Below, in pieces: positions 17,832-27,733 of a stretch of 64,000 nt of DNA. Made by a program: the position numbers and the translations under genes. The notes under the pieces were generated by a model that was not told where the DNA came from, searched no databases, and was given only the letters and a program-made list of their open reading frames with translations. The stretch lies in the NCBI RefSeq assembly GCF_037991315.1, contig NZ_CP150300.1, positions 2,232,001-2,296,000 on the forward strand, given 5' to 3'. Position 1 is the first letter of the stretch; each line of letters opens with the position of its first letter. Source of the stretch: Paenibacillus sp. FSL H8-0079. GTDB taxonomy: Bacteria > Bacillota > Bacilli > Paenibacillales > Paenibacillaceae.

Positions 17832-19172
17832 TTACCCTTTCAGGGATGATGATTTACCAGCTTTCGGCACGGACATGGTAGGTTCTTGCTGCGTGCGCCG
17901 GATGACAAGCCAGACAATGATAAGTTCGGCGAGCAGGCCAAGGGATTGGGCAACAGCTCCAATCATGCCGTTCCACGCAGGGAAGATACTAACCAGTATA
18001 AGCAGCACGATTACCGTGCAGATTGCATTCGCGGTTTGCGAACGAAACATTGTTTTCGTCTGACCGCGAAGCAGAATGAGGCCATTGCTGAAATCCAGAA
18101 AAGGGAAGATCAGCGGAAATAAGACGAACGCACGCAGGGTCCAGAGACTTTGTTTCAACAGTTCGCCCTGAACGCTCATAACATTTTCGAGTACCCATGG
18201 TCCCAAGGGGGTATAGGCAATCGACACCATCATCGCAAACGGAATAAATCCGGTGACAAGCGCGAATTTTCGTACCAGTTTGGCGTCCACAAGGTAGAAA
18301 TTAAGCACGATCTGATGGATGTATGTAAAGAAGCTTAGCATCAACTGCATCAGACTGCTTGCTATGGCAAAGGACGAAATGGCTAGTGCGATTCCGGTCG
18401 TTTTGCCAAGAACGATGTTAATGACCGGTCCTATAAACAGGGCTACAAAGCTGGATAGCAGTAGCGGCTTATAAAAGCGAAATACGTCTCCCTTGCTCTC
18501 GACGGGATGATCCTCAAGCTTGGCTGGCATCTTGCGCTTGATGCTGTTTCCCTCCAGAAAGCTGACCAGCGCTTCAATCATCATGCCTGCAGCAAAAATG
18601 ATAGCGCCTACACGTCCACTGTCAATGCTGTCTGTATATATGAAATACAGGGATAGACCATACATGCCGGCTAAACGGAATACCATGCCGATCGTTAACC
18701 ACTTGGTTCGGTTATTCGTAATGATGATCCCCTGATAGATGTTGCGGATTACTGAAAAGATACTCACATACATGAGAATTTCATATACGTCGATGACTTT
18801 GGTCAGCAAGTCCGGACTTACACCAAACAGGTATTTGAATACCCCGGTACCCACGGGGGAATAAACGATGAGAAAACCGATGAGAAGCACACAGGCAAGA
18901 AATATTTTGGTCACAAACGTGAGGGCCTGAAAGGAAAGACGATCGCGAACCAGTGCGGAACAGGTTTGCCGCAGCAGGGTGGAGGGGCGTTCCGTGAGGG
19001 TTAACAAGCTACCGGCAATAGCATAGCTGGCAATAACCGTCTCGGGATGAGCGGAACGTGCTAATGTGCTGTTTATAATGACGTGAGAAATGGTGACGAG
19101 AGAGGCGGAAATGCCAAGTGGCACAAAAAAAGAAAATAACCGTCTCCACGAAAGTGATTCACTTGACGACAT
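17832..19172 (-). CDS. Multi-pass membrane protein of the MATE/MOP (ANK-like) type
   Basis: 446 residues with about twelve hydrophobic segments and a lipid-flippase-like layout. The early segment LGISASLVTISHVIINSTLARS and later RNIYQGIIITNNRT resemble MOP superfamily exporters and the ankylosis-type branch more than classic NorM. AAAGGAG precedes the ATG. Upstream gene of a likely two-gene unit with the MFS transporter. The transported compound cannot be inferred. Confidence 0.65.
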   Translation of the reverse strand: MSSSESLSWRRLFSFFVPLGISASLVTISHVIINSTLARSAHPETVIASYAIAGSLLTLTERPSTLLRQTCSALVRDRLSFQALTFVTKIFLACVLLIGFLIVYSPVGTGVFKYLFGVSPDLLTKVIDVYEILMYVSIFSVIRNIYQGIIITNNRTKWLTIGMVFRLAGMYGLSLYFIYTDSIDSGRVGAIIFAAGMMIEALVSFLEGNSIKRKMPAKLEDHPVESKGDVFRFYKPLLLSSFVALFIGPVINIVLGKTTGIALAISSFAIASSLMQLMLSFFTYIHQIVLNFYLVDAKLVRKFALVTGFIPFAMMVSIAYTPLGPWVLENVMSVQGELLKQSLWTLRAFVLFPLIFPFLDFSNGLILLRGQTKTMFRSQTANAICTVIVLLILVSIFPAWNGMIGAVAQSLGLLAELIIVWLVIRRTQQEPTMSVPKAGKSSSLKG

Positions 19173-19351
19173 GTCAACGACTCCTTTGATGGATGAAATA
19201 TGGCTAGTATATCACAAAGCTTTGAACGCCGATGCGATTTTTTGTGCGGAATATGCGGCAGATCATTTGTACAATTAAGGGGATCATATTATAATAGGAA
19301 TGGTTAAAAATCGCTCTAATACGTATTCAACCAAGTGGAGGCACATTTATT

Positions 19352-20431
19352 TTGAGCCAATCAAATCGAAAACGTCATCAATATCCGCGTGGACCGTTGG
19401 CATTGATGAGAGGGGTGTACAAATACACCATTCCGGAAACACGGAAGGCACTGAATGGATGGCGTACCCAAGCTGAGGAAATTCCGAATGAGGAATTACG
19501 TACTCAGGCACTTGCCAGTCTGAAGGATAAACAGTTTCACTGTGAAGGCGGAACCGTCTACGCTTTAGCTGATTTGTCTAACAGACACATTCTGATTCCG
19601 CTGATCGTTTCATATCAAACTATTAGTGATTATTTGGACAATCTGTGCGACCGCAGCACCTCGATGGACCCGGATGACTTTCGTCTTCTCCATCAATCCA
19701 TGCTTGATGCGGTAGATCCCGAAGCGATTCCCGTCAATTATTATGCCCTCCGTGAGGAGCAGGATGACGGTGGATATCTGCGGAATCTGGTGACCACATG
19801 TCAGGAACTGACCCGTCAGTTACCAGGCTATGCGTCCGCCAAGCCCCAAATTCAGGATCTGGCAGGCCTATACACGGACCTGCAGGTATATAAGCATATC
19901 AAGCCGGAACTGAGAGAAACGGCACTGCTCGAATGGTGGTCGGAGCATCGTCATCGCACACCTCAGTTTCGTTGGAACGAATTTGCTGCTGCAACTGGCT
20001 CTACACTGGGCGTATTCATGCTGTTTCTGGCTGCGAGTGACGATCAGTTGACTGAAGAGCAAGCGGCCTCGATCCACACGGCCTATTTCCCACATGTATG
20101 CGCATTGCACATTATGCTCGATTACTTAATTGATCAGGATGAGGACCGCATCGGGGGAGATCTCAACTTCTGCAACTATTATGAGAATGTAGAGACAATG
20201 CTGGACCGAATTGCTTTTATTGTGGAGATGGCACGCAGCGATGTGCAGAAGATTCCGGGAAGCTCCTTTCACCGGATGATCATCGAAGGACTAATTGCCA
20301 TTTACCTGTCTGATCCCAAAGTCAGCGAACAGCAGGAAGTTCGCGTCGTGTCCAAACGTCTGATGAAGAATAGTCCAATGACAAGAATATTTTTCTTCAT
20401 TTTTAGTCGCTGGATACGGAAAAATATGTAA
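19352..20431 (+). CDS. ytpB: Tetraprenyl-beta-curcumene synthase family protein (DUF2600)
   Basis: 359 residues matching Bacillus YtpB, a large terpene synthase that converts linear C35 heptaprenyl diphosphate to tetraprenyl-beta-curcumene, the precursor of sporulenes and baciterpenols. The Asp-rich metal-binding segment SDYLDNLCDRS lies near residue 91, and a second region LDYLIDQDEDRIGGDLNFCNYYEN lies near 249-272 (cited as a segment). The start is TTG 19352 with GGAGG upstream. In Bacillus the squalene-hopene-type cyclase acts next; none is visible here. It lies 55 bases before pfkA. Confidence 0.88.
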   Translation: MSQSNRKRHQYPRGPLALMRGVYKYTIPETRKALNGWRTQAEEIPNEELRTQALASLKDKQFHCEGGTVYALADLSNRHILIPLIVSYQTISDYLDNLCDRSTSMDPDDFRLLHQSMLDAVDPEAIPVNYYALREEQDDGGYLRNLVTTCQELTRQLPGYASAKPQIQDLAGLYTDLQVYKHIKPELRETALLEWWSEHRHRTPQFRWNEFAAATGSTLGVFMLFLAASDDQLTEEQAASIHTAYFPHVCALHIMLDYLIDQDEDRIGGDLNFCNYYENVETMLDRIAFIVEMARSDVQKIPGSSFHRMIIEGLIAIYLSDPKVSEQQEVRVVSKRLMKNSPMTRIFFFIFSRWIRKNM

Positions 20432-20486
20432 GTCAGGTGCGCGTTGTTGCGGAGCCTGAAGTGAAACTAGAGGAGGAAGAAACATC

Positions 20487-21458
20487 ATGACAGCAGTAAA
20501 GAAAATCGCAGTATTAACGAGCGGTGGTGATTCACAGGGGATGAACGCGGCTGTTCGTGCGGTTGTTCGCAGTGGACTGTTTCACGGTCTCGAAGTATAC
20601 GGAGTTCAACGTGGATACCAGGGTCTTTTGAATAATGACATTTTCCCAATGGATCTGCGGAGTGTAGGGGATATCATTCAACGTGGGGGGACGGTTCTTC
20701 AATCGGCACGTTGCAAAGAGTTCTACACCGCTGAAGGTCAGCAAAAAGGGGCGGACATTCTGCGTGCGCGTGGCATTGACGGTCTGGTTGTTATCGGTGG
20801 AGATGGTTCATACAACGGAGCGAACAAACTGAGCAAACTGGGCATTAACACCATGGGTCTGCCAGGAACGATCGATAACGATGTTTCATTCACCGACCAT
20901 ACTATTGGATTTGATACAGCTGTAAGCGTAGTGGTTGATGCAGTGAACAAATTGCGTGATACGATGTCTTCACACGAACGTTCTTCCATCGTTGAAGTTA
21001 TGGGTCGTCACTGTGGGGATATCGCCCTGCATGCAGGACTTGCTTCGGGTGCTGAGACGATTCTTGTGCCGGAAGTTCCGTTTGACATGGACGAAGTGGC
21101 AGATCGTATGAAAGCTAACTTCGCACACGGCAAACGTCACAGTATTATCATCGTTGCTGAAGGCGTGGGCAAGGGTGAGGATGTAGCGAAAGAACTGATG
21201 GAACGTTGCCCGACGTATGAGCCGCGTGTAACCGTTCTGGGTCACATTCAGCGTGGGGGTACACCAACACCTTTCGACCGTAACCTGGCAAGTCGTCTGG
21301 GCGATTTCGCTGTTCGCAGTCTGATTGCAGGCGAGACAGACAAAGGTTGTGGCATTATCAAGGGTGAGCTTACCCTGACGGATATCGATAAAGTGGTTAA
21401 CACGAAAAAAGATTTCGATATGGAGACTTACGAGCTTGCACAACGTTTGTCCCAATAA
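20487..21458 (+). CDS. pfkA: ATP-dependent 6-phosphofructokinase
   Basis: 323 residues, the bacterial PfkA length. Motifs: TSGGDSQGMNA (ATP site) at the N-terminus, IGGDGSYNGA, the catalytic region PGTIDND with the base Asp in TIDND, MGRHCGDIA, and GHIQRGGTPTPFDR. It phosphorylates fructose-6-phosphate in glycolysis. The second glycine of the usual GGDSPGMN motif region is kept but Pro is replaced by Gln (GGDSQGMN). GAGGAGGAAG precedes the ATG. Its expression is often linked to pyruvate kinase, but pyk is not adjacent here. Confidence 0.96.
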   Translation: MTAVKKIAVLTSGGDSQGMNAAVRAVVRSGLFHGLEVYGVQRGYQGLLNNDIFPMDLRSVGDIIQRGGTVLQSARCKEFYTAEGQQKGADILRARGIDGLVVIGGDGSYNGANKLSKLGINTMGLPGTIDNDVSFTDHTIGFDTAVSVVVDAVNKLRDTMSSHERSSIVEVMGRHCGDIALHAGLASGAETILVPEVPFDMDEVADRMKANFAHGKRHSIIIVAEGVGKGEDVAKELMERCPTYEPRVTVLGHIQRGGTPTPFDRNLASRLGDFAVRSLIAGETDKGCGIIKGELTLTDIDKVVNTKKDFDMETYELAQRLSQ

Positions 21459-21474
21459 TTCAATTCATAAGCAA

Positions 21475-21514
21475 AGAGCACAATCCCGTAATGACGAGGA
21501 TTGTGCTCTTTTTG
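21475..21514. terminator. Bidirectional terminator between pfkA and the MATE gene
   Basis: AGAGCACAATCC and GGATTGTGCTCT form a perfect 12-bp stem followed by TTTTTG on the plus strand. Confidence 0.88.
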
Positions 21515-21537
21515 TTGTTCGGTGGAATAGGAGATGC

Positions 21538-22896
21538 CTACGCCTTGCGGAGTGCGGCTTGTTTTTGTACCAGGAAGAGTCTCCAGAGAAGCGCAGTTGC
21601 TCCTACAGCAAGGCCTGCAATGAGTCCGATCCAATATCCAAAGGCGCCGAGTGAAGTATACGTAGCTGTAAGATAACCTACAGGCAGACCAATAATCCAA
21701 TACGCTACGAACGTAATGATCAGTGCCGGATTAACATCTTTGTAGCCACGTAATGCTCCTTGGGTCGGTGTAGCAATCGCATCCGAGATTTGAAAGAAGA
21801 TCGCGTAGATGAGGAAATGCTGTGTGAGTGCAATGACCTCTCGATCATTTGAATACACGCCTGCAATCTGTTCGCCGAACACAATCAACACGATGGCTGT
21901 TAGCAATGAAAGCCCGATGGCTCCACCAATTCCGAGCAGACTGTATTGCTTGGCGTCTTTCAGACGTCCTGCGCCTGCCTCAAAGCCCACAAGGATCGTA
22001 AGTGCCATACATATGCTCACAGGCAACATGTAGAGCGTAGAAGCGAAGTTCAGTGCCGCCTGATGGGCAGCTATTGTTGTGGTGTCGAAACGGCTCATCA
22101 TTAAGGTCACCGCAGCGAAGATGGATGTTTCGAAAAAAGTCGCGAATCCAATCGGAACCCCGATTTTGAGTAACTCTTTCCATTTGGTCAAGGATACACG
22201 GGTCCACTGACGGAAAATGCCGTATTGGGCGAAAGGCTCGACCCGATGGACAAAAAAGAGACTAATAAGAAAGATGAGCCAGTAGGTACATGCTGTAGCG
22301 ACACCAGCACCAACTCCGCCCAATTGTGGGAAACCCCAACGGCCGAAAATCAGCAGATAATTCAGAAAGATGTTAACGGGCAGGGAGACCAACGTAATGA
22401 ACATCGTAGTTCGCGTCTGACCAAGAGCATCCATGAAGCTGCGCAGTACCGTATATCCGAAGAGCGGAATGATACCAAAAGCAAGTGCACACAAGAAATA
22501 GAAAGCAACTTGGGCAACACGGGGTTCCAGAGGCATTCCGTTCAGTATAGGGCCAAGTAACAACGCCCCTCCTCCGAGAACGAGTAGACTGACAGCAATA
22601 CCTAGATACAACGCTTGTATGACGTTATACCCGATCTGATCATTCCGTTTGGAACCTAGCAGATGAGAAACGACAGGCGTTATGCCGATTAGAATCCCGC
22701 TTAGTCCAGTTTGCACGGGCAACCATAGACTTGTGCCGATGGCCACTCCTGCAAGGTCTGCAGGGGAGAACTTGCCTGACATATTCGTGTCGAAGAACGA
22801 CATGGCTGAGAGGGCGATTTGAGTGGTGAAGATGGGCAAAAATATAATCAGGAATTGCTTCACTTTTTGGGAAAAGCTTGTTGTGTTCATGTTCAC
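21538..22896 (-). CDS. MATE family efflux transporter
   Basis: 452 residues, twelve membrane helices in two six-helix halves. The first half carries [21 protein letters not shown] and the second half [20 protein letters not shown], both typical of NorM-like cation-driven drug and metabolite exporters. The C-terminus ([17 protein letters not shown]) is basic and cytosolic. Substrate unknown. Monocistronic and convergent with pfkA. Confidence 0.9.
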   Translation of the reverse strand: MNMNTTSFSQKVKQFLIIFLPIFTTQIALSAMSFFDTNMSGKFSPADLAGVAIGTSLWLPVQTGLSGILIGITPVVSHLLGSKRNDQIGYNVIQALYLGIAVSLLVLGGGALLLGPILNGMPLEPRVAQVAFYFLCALAFGIIPLFGYTVLRSFMDALGQTRTTMFITLVSLPVNIFLNYLLIFGRWGFPQLGGVGAGVATACTYWLIFLISLFFVHRVEPFAQYGIFRQWTRVSLTKWKELLKIGVPIGFATFFETSIFAAVTLMMSRFDTTTIAAHQAALNFASTLYMLPVSICMALTILVGFEAGAGRLKDAKQYSLLGIGGAIGLSLLTAIVLIVFGEQIAGVYSNDREVIALTQHFLIYAIFFQISDAIATPTQGALRGYKDVNPALIITFVAYWIIGLPVGYLTATYTSLGAFGYWIGLIAGLAVGATALLWRLFLVQKQAALRKA

Positions 22897-23023
22897 TGGC
22901 AGTGCCTCGCTATTCTAAAGAGATGTCATCCAAGTGTCATATATGGACAGCTATTTATTGTAGTGGATTTTGTCCGTTTTGAATAGGGACAGAAGCGTAG
23001 GGGCGTACTAAGAAAAATGAACA

Positions 23024-23060
23024 CCAAAAAACCTCGCTCCGCTTCAAGCAGAACGAGGTT
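23024..23060 (-). terminator. Intrinsic terminator of the DUF4015 gene
   Basis: On the minus strand AACCTCGTTCTGC pairs with GCGGAGCGAGGTT and is followed by TTTTTGG. Confidence 0.85.
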
Positions 23061-23092
23061 GAGTGAAATATAGAAATATGAAAGAGGCCGGA

Positions 23093-24274
23093 TTACTTAT
23101 AATCTACACCTGAAGTGTATCGGTTGGACGCATTCCAGAGCAGATATTGATCCACATCCATGTCTTTCATCGCTCTAATCTGGTCTTCCACTTGCTTCTT
23201 GCCATACTTGATATAATGTCCACTGCCCAGCCAGCTTGCTGTAAAATCCTGAATCCAGGGACGAATGACCGGTTTGAGCTCCTTGGTAGGGTCCAGTTTC
23301 TTGTGTGTGTCTTCCATCGAGCCTTTGATGGTCGTGTAAGGATCTTTGTCAGGGTCCTTCACCCCATACCAGCCAGTTGAATAGTGACTCGGGTATACCA
23401 TTGGTGAGATCACATCCACATTTTCGGATATTTTAACAAAATCCTGTCCAATACCTTCAGCCGCAGGTACAGAAGCCGCATAACCGAAGATATCTACCGA
23501 GACACGAACACCTAGAGGTGCCAGTTCTTTGCGTGCATATTGCACGAATTCAGCCACAATATCAACTCGGGACTTGTCGGATTTGGTATATTTCAGTACA
23601 TCCGCACGAGTTTCGAAACCTTCCGGGAAACGGACGTAGTCAAACTGAATCTCTTTGAATCCCAGTTTGGCCGCTTCCTTGGCAATCTCGATATTATAGT
23701 CCCATACTTCCTTGCTGTATGGATTTACGAAGCTGTCGCCTTTGCCATTCGCCCAAACCGAACCATCCTTGTTTCGGAAAGAAAGCTCCGGATTCTTCTT
23801 CGCAAGAATGGTGTCTTTGAATACAACGACACGTGCGATTGGGTAAACCTCATGTTTTTGTAATCGTTTCATCAAGGCATCGATATCCCGAATAAAAGGT
23901 TGGGACTTGCCCATTTTCTGTAGTGCTTTGTTTTCTGTGGGATAAGTTATGTATCCGAGATCGTCTTTGATATCAATGACCATGGCATTCAGTTCCGTAC
24001 TGTCTGTCAGCTCCAGCAATTCTTTCATACGTGTGCCGCCGGCACTGTAGGCCGTTACATAGATACCTTTGACCACGGGGGCATCAGGTTGTGGGTCAAT
24101 TTTAGCAGGTGGATTATCGGCATCAATAACAACCTGATCTTTTTGAGATTGGATAATTGCGGTGTTAAAACTGTTGGTTAACGATTGGAATTGAGGATTT
24201 CCCTGATCTGCCACTGCCGGGGCACCACCAAAGCCTCCAAAGGCCATAGCCAGTAAAGCCCAAAACATGTTCAT
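23093..24274 (-). CDS. Putative glycoside hydrolase, DUF4015 family, secreted
   Basis: 393 residues with a hydrophobic N-terminus and an alanine-rich cleavage-like site (APAVAD); the region before it lacks basic residues, which is odd for a signal peptide. The DUF4015 domain fills residues about 65-385: VKGIYVTAYSAGG, the acidic MVIDIKDDLG, ARVVVFKD, IQFDYVRFPEG (likely catalytic acid region), VSVDIFGYA, and ISPMVYPSHYSTGWYG. These match a TIM-barrel fold seen in cell-wall or polysaccharide-related hydrolases. The substrate is not known. GGGAGTGG lies 7 bases before the ATG. Confidence 0.85.
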   Translation of the reverse strand: MNMFWALLAMAFGGFGGAPAVADQGNPQFQSLTNSFNTAIIQSQKDQVVIDADNPPAKIDPQPDAPVVKGIYVTAYSAGGTRMKELLELTDSTELNAMVIDIKDDLGYITYPTENKALQKMGKSQPFIRDIDALMKRLQKHEVYPIARVVVFKDTILAKKNPELSFRNKDGSVWANGKGDSFVNPYSKEVWDYNIEIAKEAAKLGFKEIQFDYVRFPEGFETRADVLKYTKSDKSRVDIVAEFVQYARKELAPLGVRVSVDIFGYAASVPAAEGIGQDFVKISENVDVISPMVYPSHYSTGWYGVKDPDKDPYTTIKGSMEDTHKKLDPTKELKPVIRPWIQDFTASWLGSGHYIKYGKKQVEDQIRAMKDMDVDQYLLWNASNRYTSGVDYK

Positions 24275-24377
24275 TCATTTCCACTCCCTTATGTGCATTC
24301 CATGTATGAATTATACATTAAAGCCTCCGGGCTTTTAACCATATTAATCAAGTAATGAAACACATGGAAAAAATGAA

Positions 24378-24416
24378 AACCGCTTCCTGCTGAGGAAATC
24401 CCCTGCAAGAAGCGGC
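24378..24416 (-). terminator. Intrinsic terminator of the 64-aa gene
   Basis: On the minus strand CCGCTTCTTGCAG pairs with CAGGAAGCGG with a bulge, followed by TTTTCATTTTTT. Confidence 0.75.
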
Positions 24417-24435
24417 GTAATCAATCTAAAAAAAA

Positions 24436-24630
24436 TTATTGAATGTAAATCTCATTTTGATGCTCACAAATACTGTACTGAATGATTTCCATTGCATCTC
24501 CCTGTTCCAGGATGCCCAGCCCATCCCGGAGGACAATCAGCGAGTCGAGTTCATTCGGTTTCAAGAAAGGGAGCATTTCCGGGCACCATCTGTTGACAAT
24601 CTCAAACAGTTTTACCGTTTCCATATCCAC
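24436..24630 (-). CDS. Small hypothetical protein
   Basis: About 64 residues with no membrane segment. The sequence VKLFEIVNRWCPEMLPFLKPNE then SLIVLRDGLGILEQGDAMEI reads as a compact alpha/beta fold. Starts at GTG 24630 or ATG 24624 follow AGGAAAGGGTGATT; a GTG at 24639 is part of that site. It has its own good promoter at 24759-24786 and terminator, so it is very probably a real gene. No family is recognised. Confidence 0.65.
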   Translation of the reverse strand: MDMETVKLFEIVNRWCPEMLPFLKPNELDSLIVLRDGLGILEQGDAMEIIQYSICEHQNEIYIQ

Positions 24631-24758
24631 ATTAATCACCCTTTCCTACTCGAATTCCAAAATGGTAAGTCATTCGGCGCGATTCGGGAAAGCATATGGC
24701 CTGTGAAAATTGAAGGGTTGAACCTGCTATACAACATATTTAGGAGCCGTACACCGTT

Positions 24759-24786
24759 ATTATACCACAATGTTGTGAATTGTTAA
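24759..24786 (-). promoter_or_regulatory. Promoter with a palindrome in the spacer
   Basis: Minus-strand TTAACA, 16-base spacer, then TGGTATAAT (extended -10). The spacer contains the perfect inverted repeat CACAATGTTGTG (24766-24777), a plausible operator. It drives the small gene at 24436-24630. Confidence 0.6.
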
Positions 24787-24799
24787 CCGTACAGGTGTC

Positions 24800-25621
24800 T
24801 CAACTTCTGCGGAATGAGCCCATAACACCAACCGTTTCCACAATGTTAACAAAGGCGTTTGGATCTGTTTCCTTGATAATACGTTTGATTTCAACCAACT
24901 CGTAACGGGTGGTAACGGTCATAAGCATGTCCTTTTCAATATCCGTGTACGCGCCTTGAGTCTTAATCTTGGTAACCCCACGTGGTCGAACAAGTAATTT
25001 CTTCAACATGGATTCGGTTTCGTTTGTAATGATGTATAGCGTTACTTTGACGTGACTGATATGAATCAGATCAAGCACTTTGCCTGTAATGTAGATGGAC
25101 ACCATAGAGGCCAAGGCAGTATTCCAGTTGTCACTCAGATATCCCGCGAGCATAATGATGGTACCGTTCATGCCAGCCATTACCGTACCGATCGGAAAGT
25201 CTCGTTTACGCGTGAAAATGGAACCGACAATGTCCAGACCGCCTGTGGAGCCGCCGACTCTGAAGGATACGCCAGTGCCCAGTCCAATAAGTACACCGCC
25301 AAATACAGAGCTTAGCAAAGGGTCTGTAGCCACAGCAAAAACAGGCAGAAGCGCAATGAACCAGGAAGTGGCTGCTACCGAGAGAATACTTAATGTAATG
25401 AAGCGTCGTCCAAGAATAAACCAACCTGCAATAAGCAGGGGAATGTTGAGAACAAAATACATTATACTAAGATTCAAAGTCGTGAAATAACCCAGAAGCA
25501 TGGAAATACCGGATACCCCGCCGCTTAAAAGCTGATGGGGAACCAAAAACCAGTTGAAGCCGCAGGCAATAGCTGCAGCACCCAAAATGATCACTAAAGA
25601 GTGCCAAATTATTTTGGGCAA
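24800..25621 (-). CDS. YitT family membrane protein (DUF161 plus DUF2179)
   Basis: 273 residues from TTG 25621, which has GAGGTG 6 bases upstream. The frame stays open to 25792, but the extra part has no ribosome site and no homologous look. About five to six membrane helices, with GFNWFLVPHQLLSGGVSGISML near the start and VGGSTGGLDIVGSI, repeats typical of YitT. The C-terminal DUF2179 domain (about 205-273) reads VTLYIITNE, RGVTKIKTQGAYT and MTVTTRYELVEIKRII. Transported substrate or role unknown. Confidence 0.88.
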   Translation of the reverse strand: MPKIIWHSLVIILGAAAIACGFNWFLVPHQLLSGGVSGISMLLGYFTTLNLSIMYFVLNIPLLIAGWFILGRRFITLSILSVAATSWFIALLPVFAVATDPLLSSVFGGVLIGLGTGVSFRVGGSTGGLDIVGSIFTRKRDFPIGTVMAGMNGTIIMLAGYLSDNWNTALASMVSIYITGKVLDLIHISHVKVTLYIITNETESMLKKLLVRPRGVTKIKTQGAYTDIEKDMLMTVTTRYELVEIKRIIKETDPNAFVNIVETVGVMGSFRRS

Positions 25622-25926
25622 TTTAATCACCTCATTTATATTTAAAACCAGATTGCTGGTAATCTTGAATTGTTTTGTGATATAATAATTTGTGGATATT
25701 CTTGAGTAGGAAACTTTTCCTAAATGGAGCAATAAAATTTTGAAATGTTTCAAACACATGTATGTAGTTTTAGTCTTATGTTGGGGACCCATTCAATGGA
25801 ATTATATTCGTCGTGAAAATAATTCGTCCCGTTGGGATACCCTATAAATATTAACGCTACTTAAGAATACAGACAACAAAGTGGATTGTCCACCATGTCC
25901 ACCATATAAAAGGAGCATGAATAATT

Positions 25927-27525
25927 TTGACAAATTTAAATTTCACAGATTTCAATCTTGAACCACTGGTGCTGCAAGCCATCACTGAGCTCGGGTTTGA
26001 AGAAGCAACACCGATCCAATCCAAAGCGATTCCTTTGGCACTCGAAGGCAGAGATTTGATTGGTCAAGCTCAAACAGGTACGGGTAAAACAGCTGCATTC
26101 GGTATTCCGTTGATCAGCAAAATCACGAAAAGTGACGAGAAAATCCGCGCCCTCATTATGGCACCTACACGCGAACTTGCAATTCAAGTTGCTGAAGAGA
26201 TCGAAAAACTTACTCGCTTCAAAGGTCTGCGCTCCCTGCCAATCTATGGCGGACAAGATATCGTTCGTCAAATCCGTGCACTGAAAAGAAAACCACAGAT
26301 CATCATTGGTACACCTGGACGTCTCCTTGACCACATCAACCGCAAAACAATCAAACTTGATGATGTACAAACTGTTGTATTGGATGAAGCAGATGAAATG
26401 CTCGACATGGGTTTCATGGAGGATATCCAATCCATCCTGAAACAAGTTCCAGACGAGCGTCAAACTATGCTGTTCTCAGCAACAATGCCTCCTAACATTC
26501 AAAAATTGGCACAACAATTCTTGAACAATCCTGAGCACATCTCTGTGATTCCGAAACATGTTAGTGCACCATTGATTGACCAATCCTATATCGAAGTACC
26601 TGAGCGTCAAAAATTCGAAGCGTTGAGCCGTTTGTTGGATATGGAATCTCCTGAACTGGCGATCGTATTCGGACGTACAAAACGTCGTGTTGACGAATTG
26701 GCTGAAGCTTTGCAAAAACGTGGATATTCTGCAGACGGTCTTCATGGTGACTTGTCCCAGAATCAACGTGATGCGGTAATGCGTAAGTTCCGTGACGGCA
26801 GCATTGACGTACTCGTTGCAACAGACGTGGCTGCACGTGGTCTCGACGTATCTGGCGTAACTCACGTTGTTAACTTTGACCTTCCGCAAGATCCGGAGAG
26901 CTATGTTCACCGTATCGGTCGTACAGGTCGTGCGGGTAAAGAGGGGGCTGCTTGGTCCTTCGTTACACCGCGTGAGATTGATCACTTGCACTTCATCGAG
27001 CGTGTAACACGTCACCGTATTCCACGTAAACCACTGCCAACAATGGCAGAAGCGGTTGAAGGCAAACAACGTTTGACAGCAGAGCGTTTGCTGGAAATCG
27101 TACAATCGGGCGAACTGAACGAATACAAAGGTATCGCGATTCAAATGCTTGAGCAGTATGATTCTGTTCAACTGTTGTCGGCTGCACTGAAGCTCCTGAC
27201 AGGTGACAAAAAAGATGCTCAAGTTGATCTGACTCCTGAAGATCCGATCCGTGCGAAGCGTCGTAAACCAGATGTTCGCTCAGGCGGACGTAAACCATCG
27301 GGTTACAGCGGTAACCGCACAAGTGGTAGCGGCGGCAGTGGTGGTGGTTACAACCGTGATCGCAACAGCAGTGGCGGCGGACGTGGCGGCTACAACCGTG
27401 ATCGTAACAGCGGAAGCAGCAGCACTGGTAGTGGAAGCAGAGAAGGTGGTTACAATCGTGACCGCAAACCGCGTCCAAGCAGCAACGAAGGACGTCGTCC
27501 AGCGAAAGATTCTTCTTTCGAGTAA
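25927..27525 (+). CDS. cshA: DEAD-box RNA helicase, CshA type
   Basis: 532 residues. Q motif and motif I AQTGTGKT, Ia PTRELAIQ, motif [23 protein letters not shown], then the C-terminal RecA domain with [11 protein letters not shown] and [10 protein letters not shown]. The tail (about 440-532) is Gly, Ser, Arg and Asn-rich with three copies of GGYNRDR, an RGG-like RNA-binding extension. In Firmicutes CshA helps mRNA decay and ribosome assembly, especially in the cold. TTG 25927 starts the frame; AAAAGGAG is about 11 bases upstream. Monocistronic with a strong terminator. Confidence 0.94.
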   Translation: MTNLNFTDFNLEPLVLQAITELGFEEATPIQSKAIPLALEGRDLIGQAQTGTGKTAAFGIPLISKITKSDEKIRALIMAPTRELAIQVAEEIEKLTRFKGLRSLPIYGGQDIVRQIRALKRKPQIIIGTPGRLLDHINRKTIKLDDVQTVVLDEADEMLDMGFMEDIQSILKQVPDERQTMLFSATMPPNIQKLAQQFLNNPEHISVIPKHVSAPLIDQSYIEVPERQKFEALSRLLDMESPELAIVFGRTKRRVDELAEALQKRGYSADGLHGDLSQNQRDAVMRKFRDGSIDVLVATDVAARGLDVSGVTHVVNFDLPQDPESYVHRIGRTGRAGKEGAAWSFVTPREIDHLHFIERVTRHRIPRKPLPTMAEAVEGKQRLTAERLLEIVQSGELNEYKGIAIQMLEQYDSVQLLSAALKLLTGDKKDAQVDLTPEDPIRAKRRKPDVRSGGRKPSGYSGNRTSGSGGSGGGYNRDRNSSGGGRGGYNRDRNSGSSSTGSGSREGGYNRDRKPRPSSNEGRRPAKDSSFE

Positions 27526-27544
27526 TATAAACGTATGAACTGGA

Positions 27545-27577
27545 AAATGGAGCAGGCAACTGCTCCATTTTTTTTGT
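27545..27577 (+). terminator. Intrinsic terminator of cshA
   Basis: AATGGAGCAG and CTGCTCCATT form a 10-bp stem with loop GCAA and eight following T. Confidence 0.92.
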
Positions 27578-27733
27578 TTTCAAATGGCTGTATCGTCTTT
27601 TGCTCACTGGCAAAAGCACTGGTCAGGGGCTTGGCCGATCTCTTTTCGGGAAGTGCTGGCTTTTCCTATCTATAATAAGGTATATTAATATTAGACTTTA
27701 GGTATACGCAAGGCTGCGGAGGAGGAGAAATGT

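Noticed and set aside
19352..22896. Terpenoid biosynthetic gene cluster
   Set aside because: ytpB is flanked by pfkA and a general MATE exporter; no prenyltransferase, cyclase or oxidase is nearby.
27339..27470. Tandem nucleotide repeats in cshA as a CRISPR-like or satellite array
   Set aside because: They are codon repeats of GGYNRDR within the helicase tail, with no spacers.
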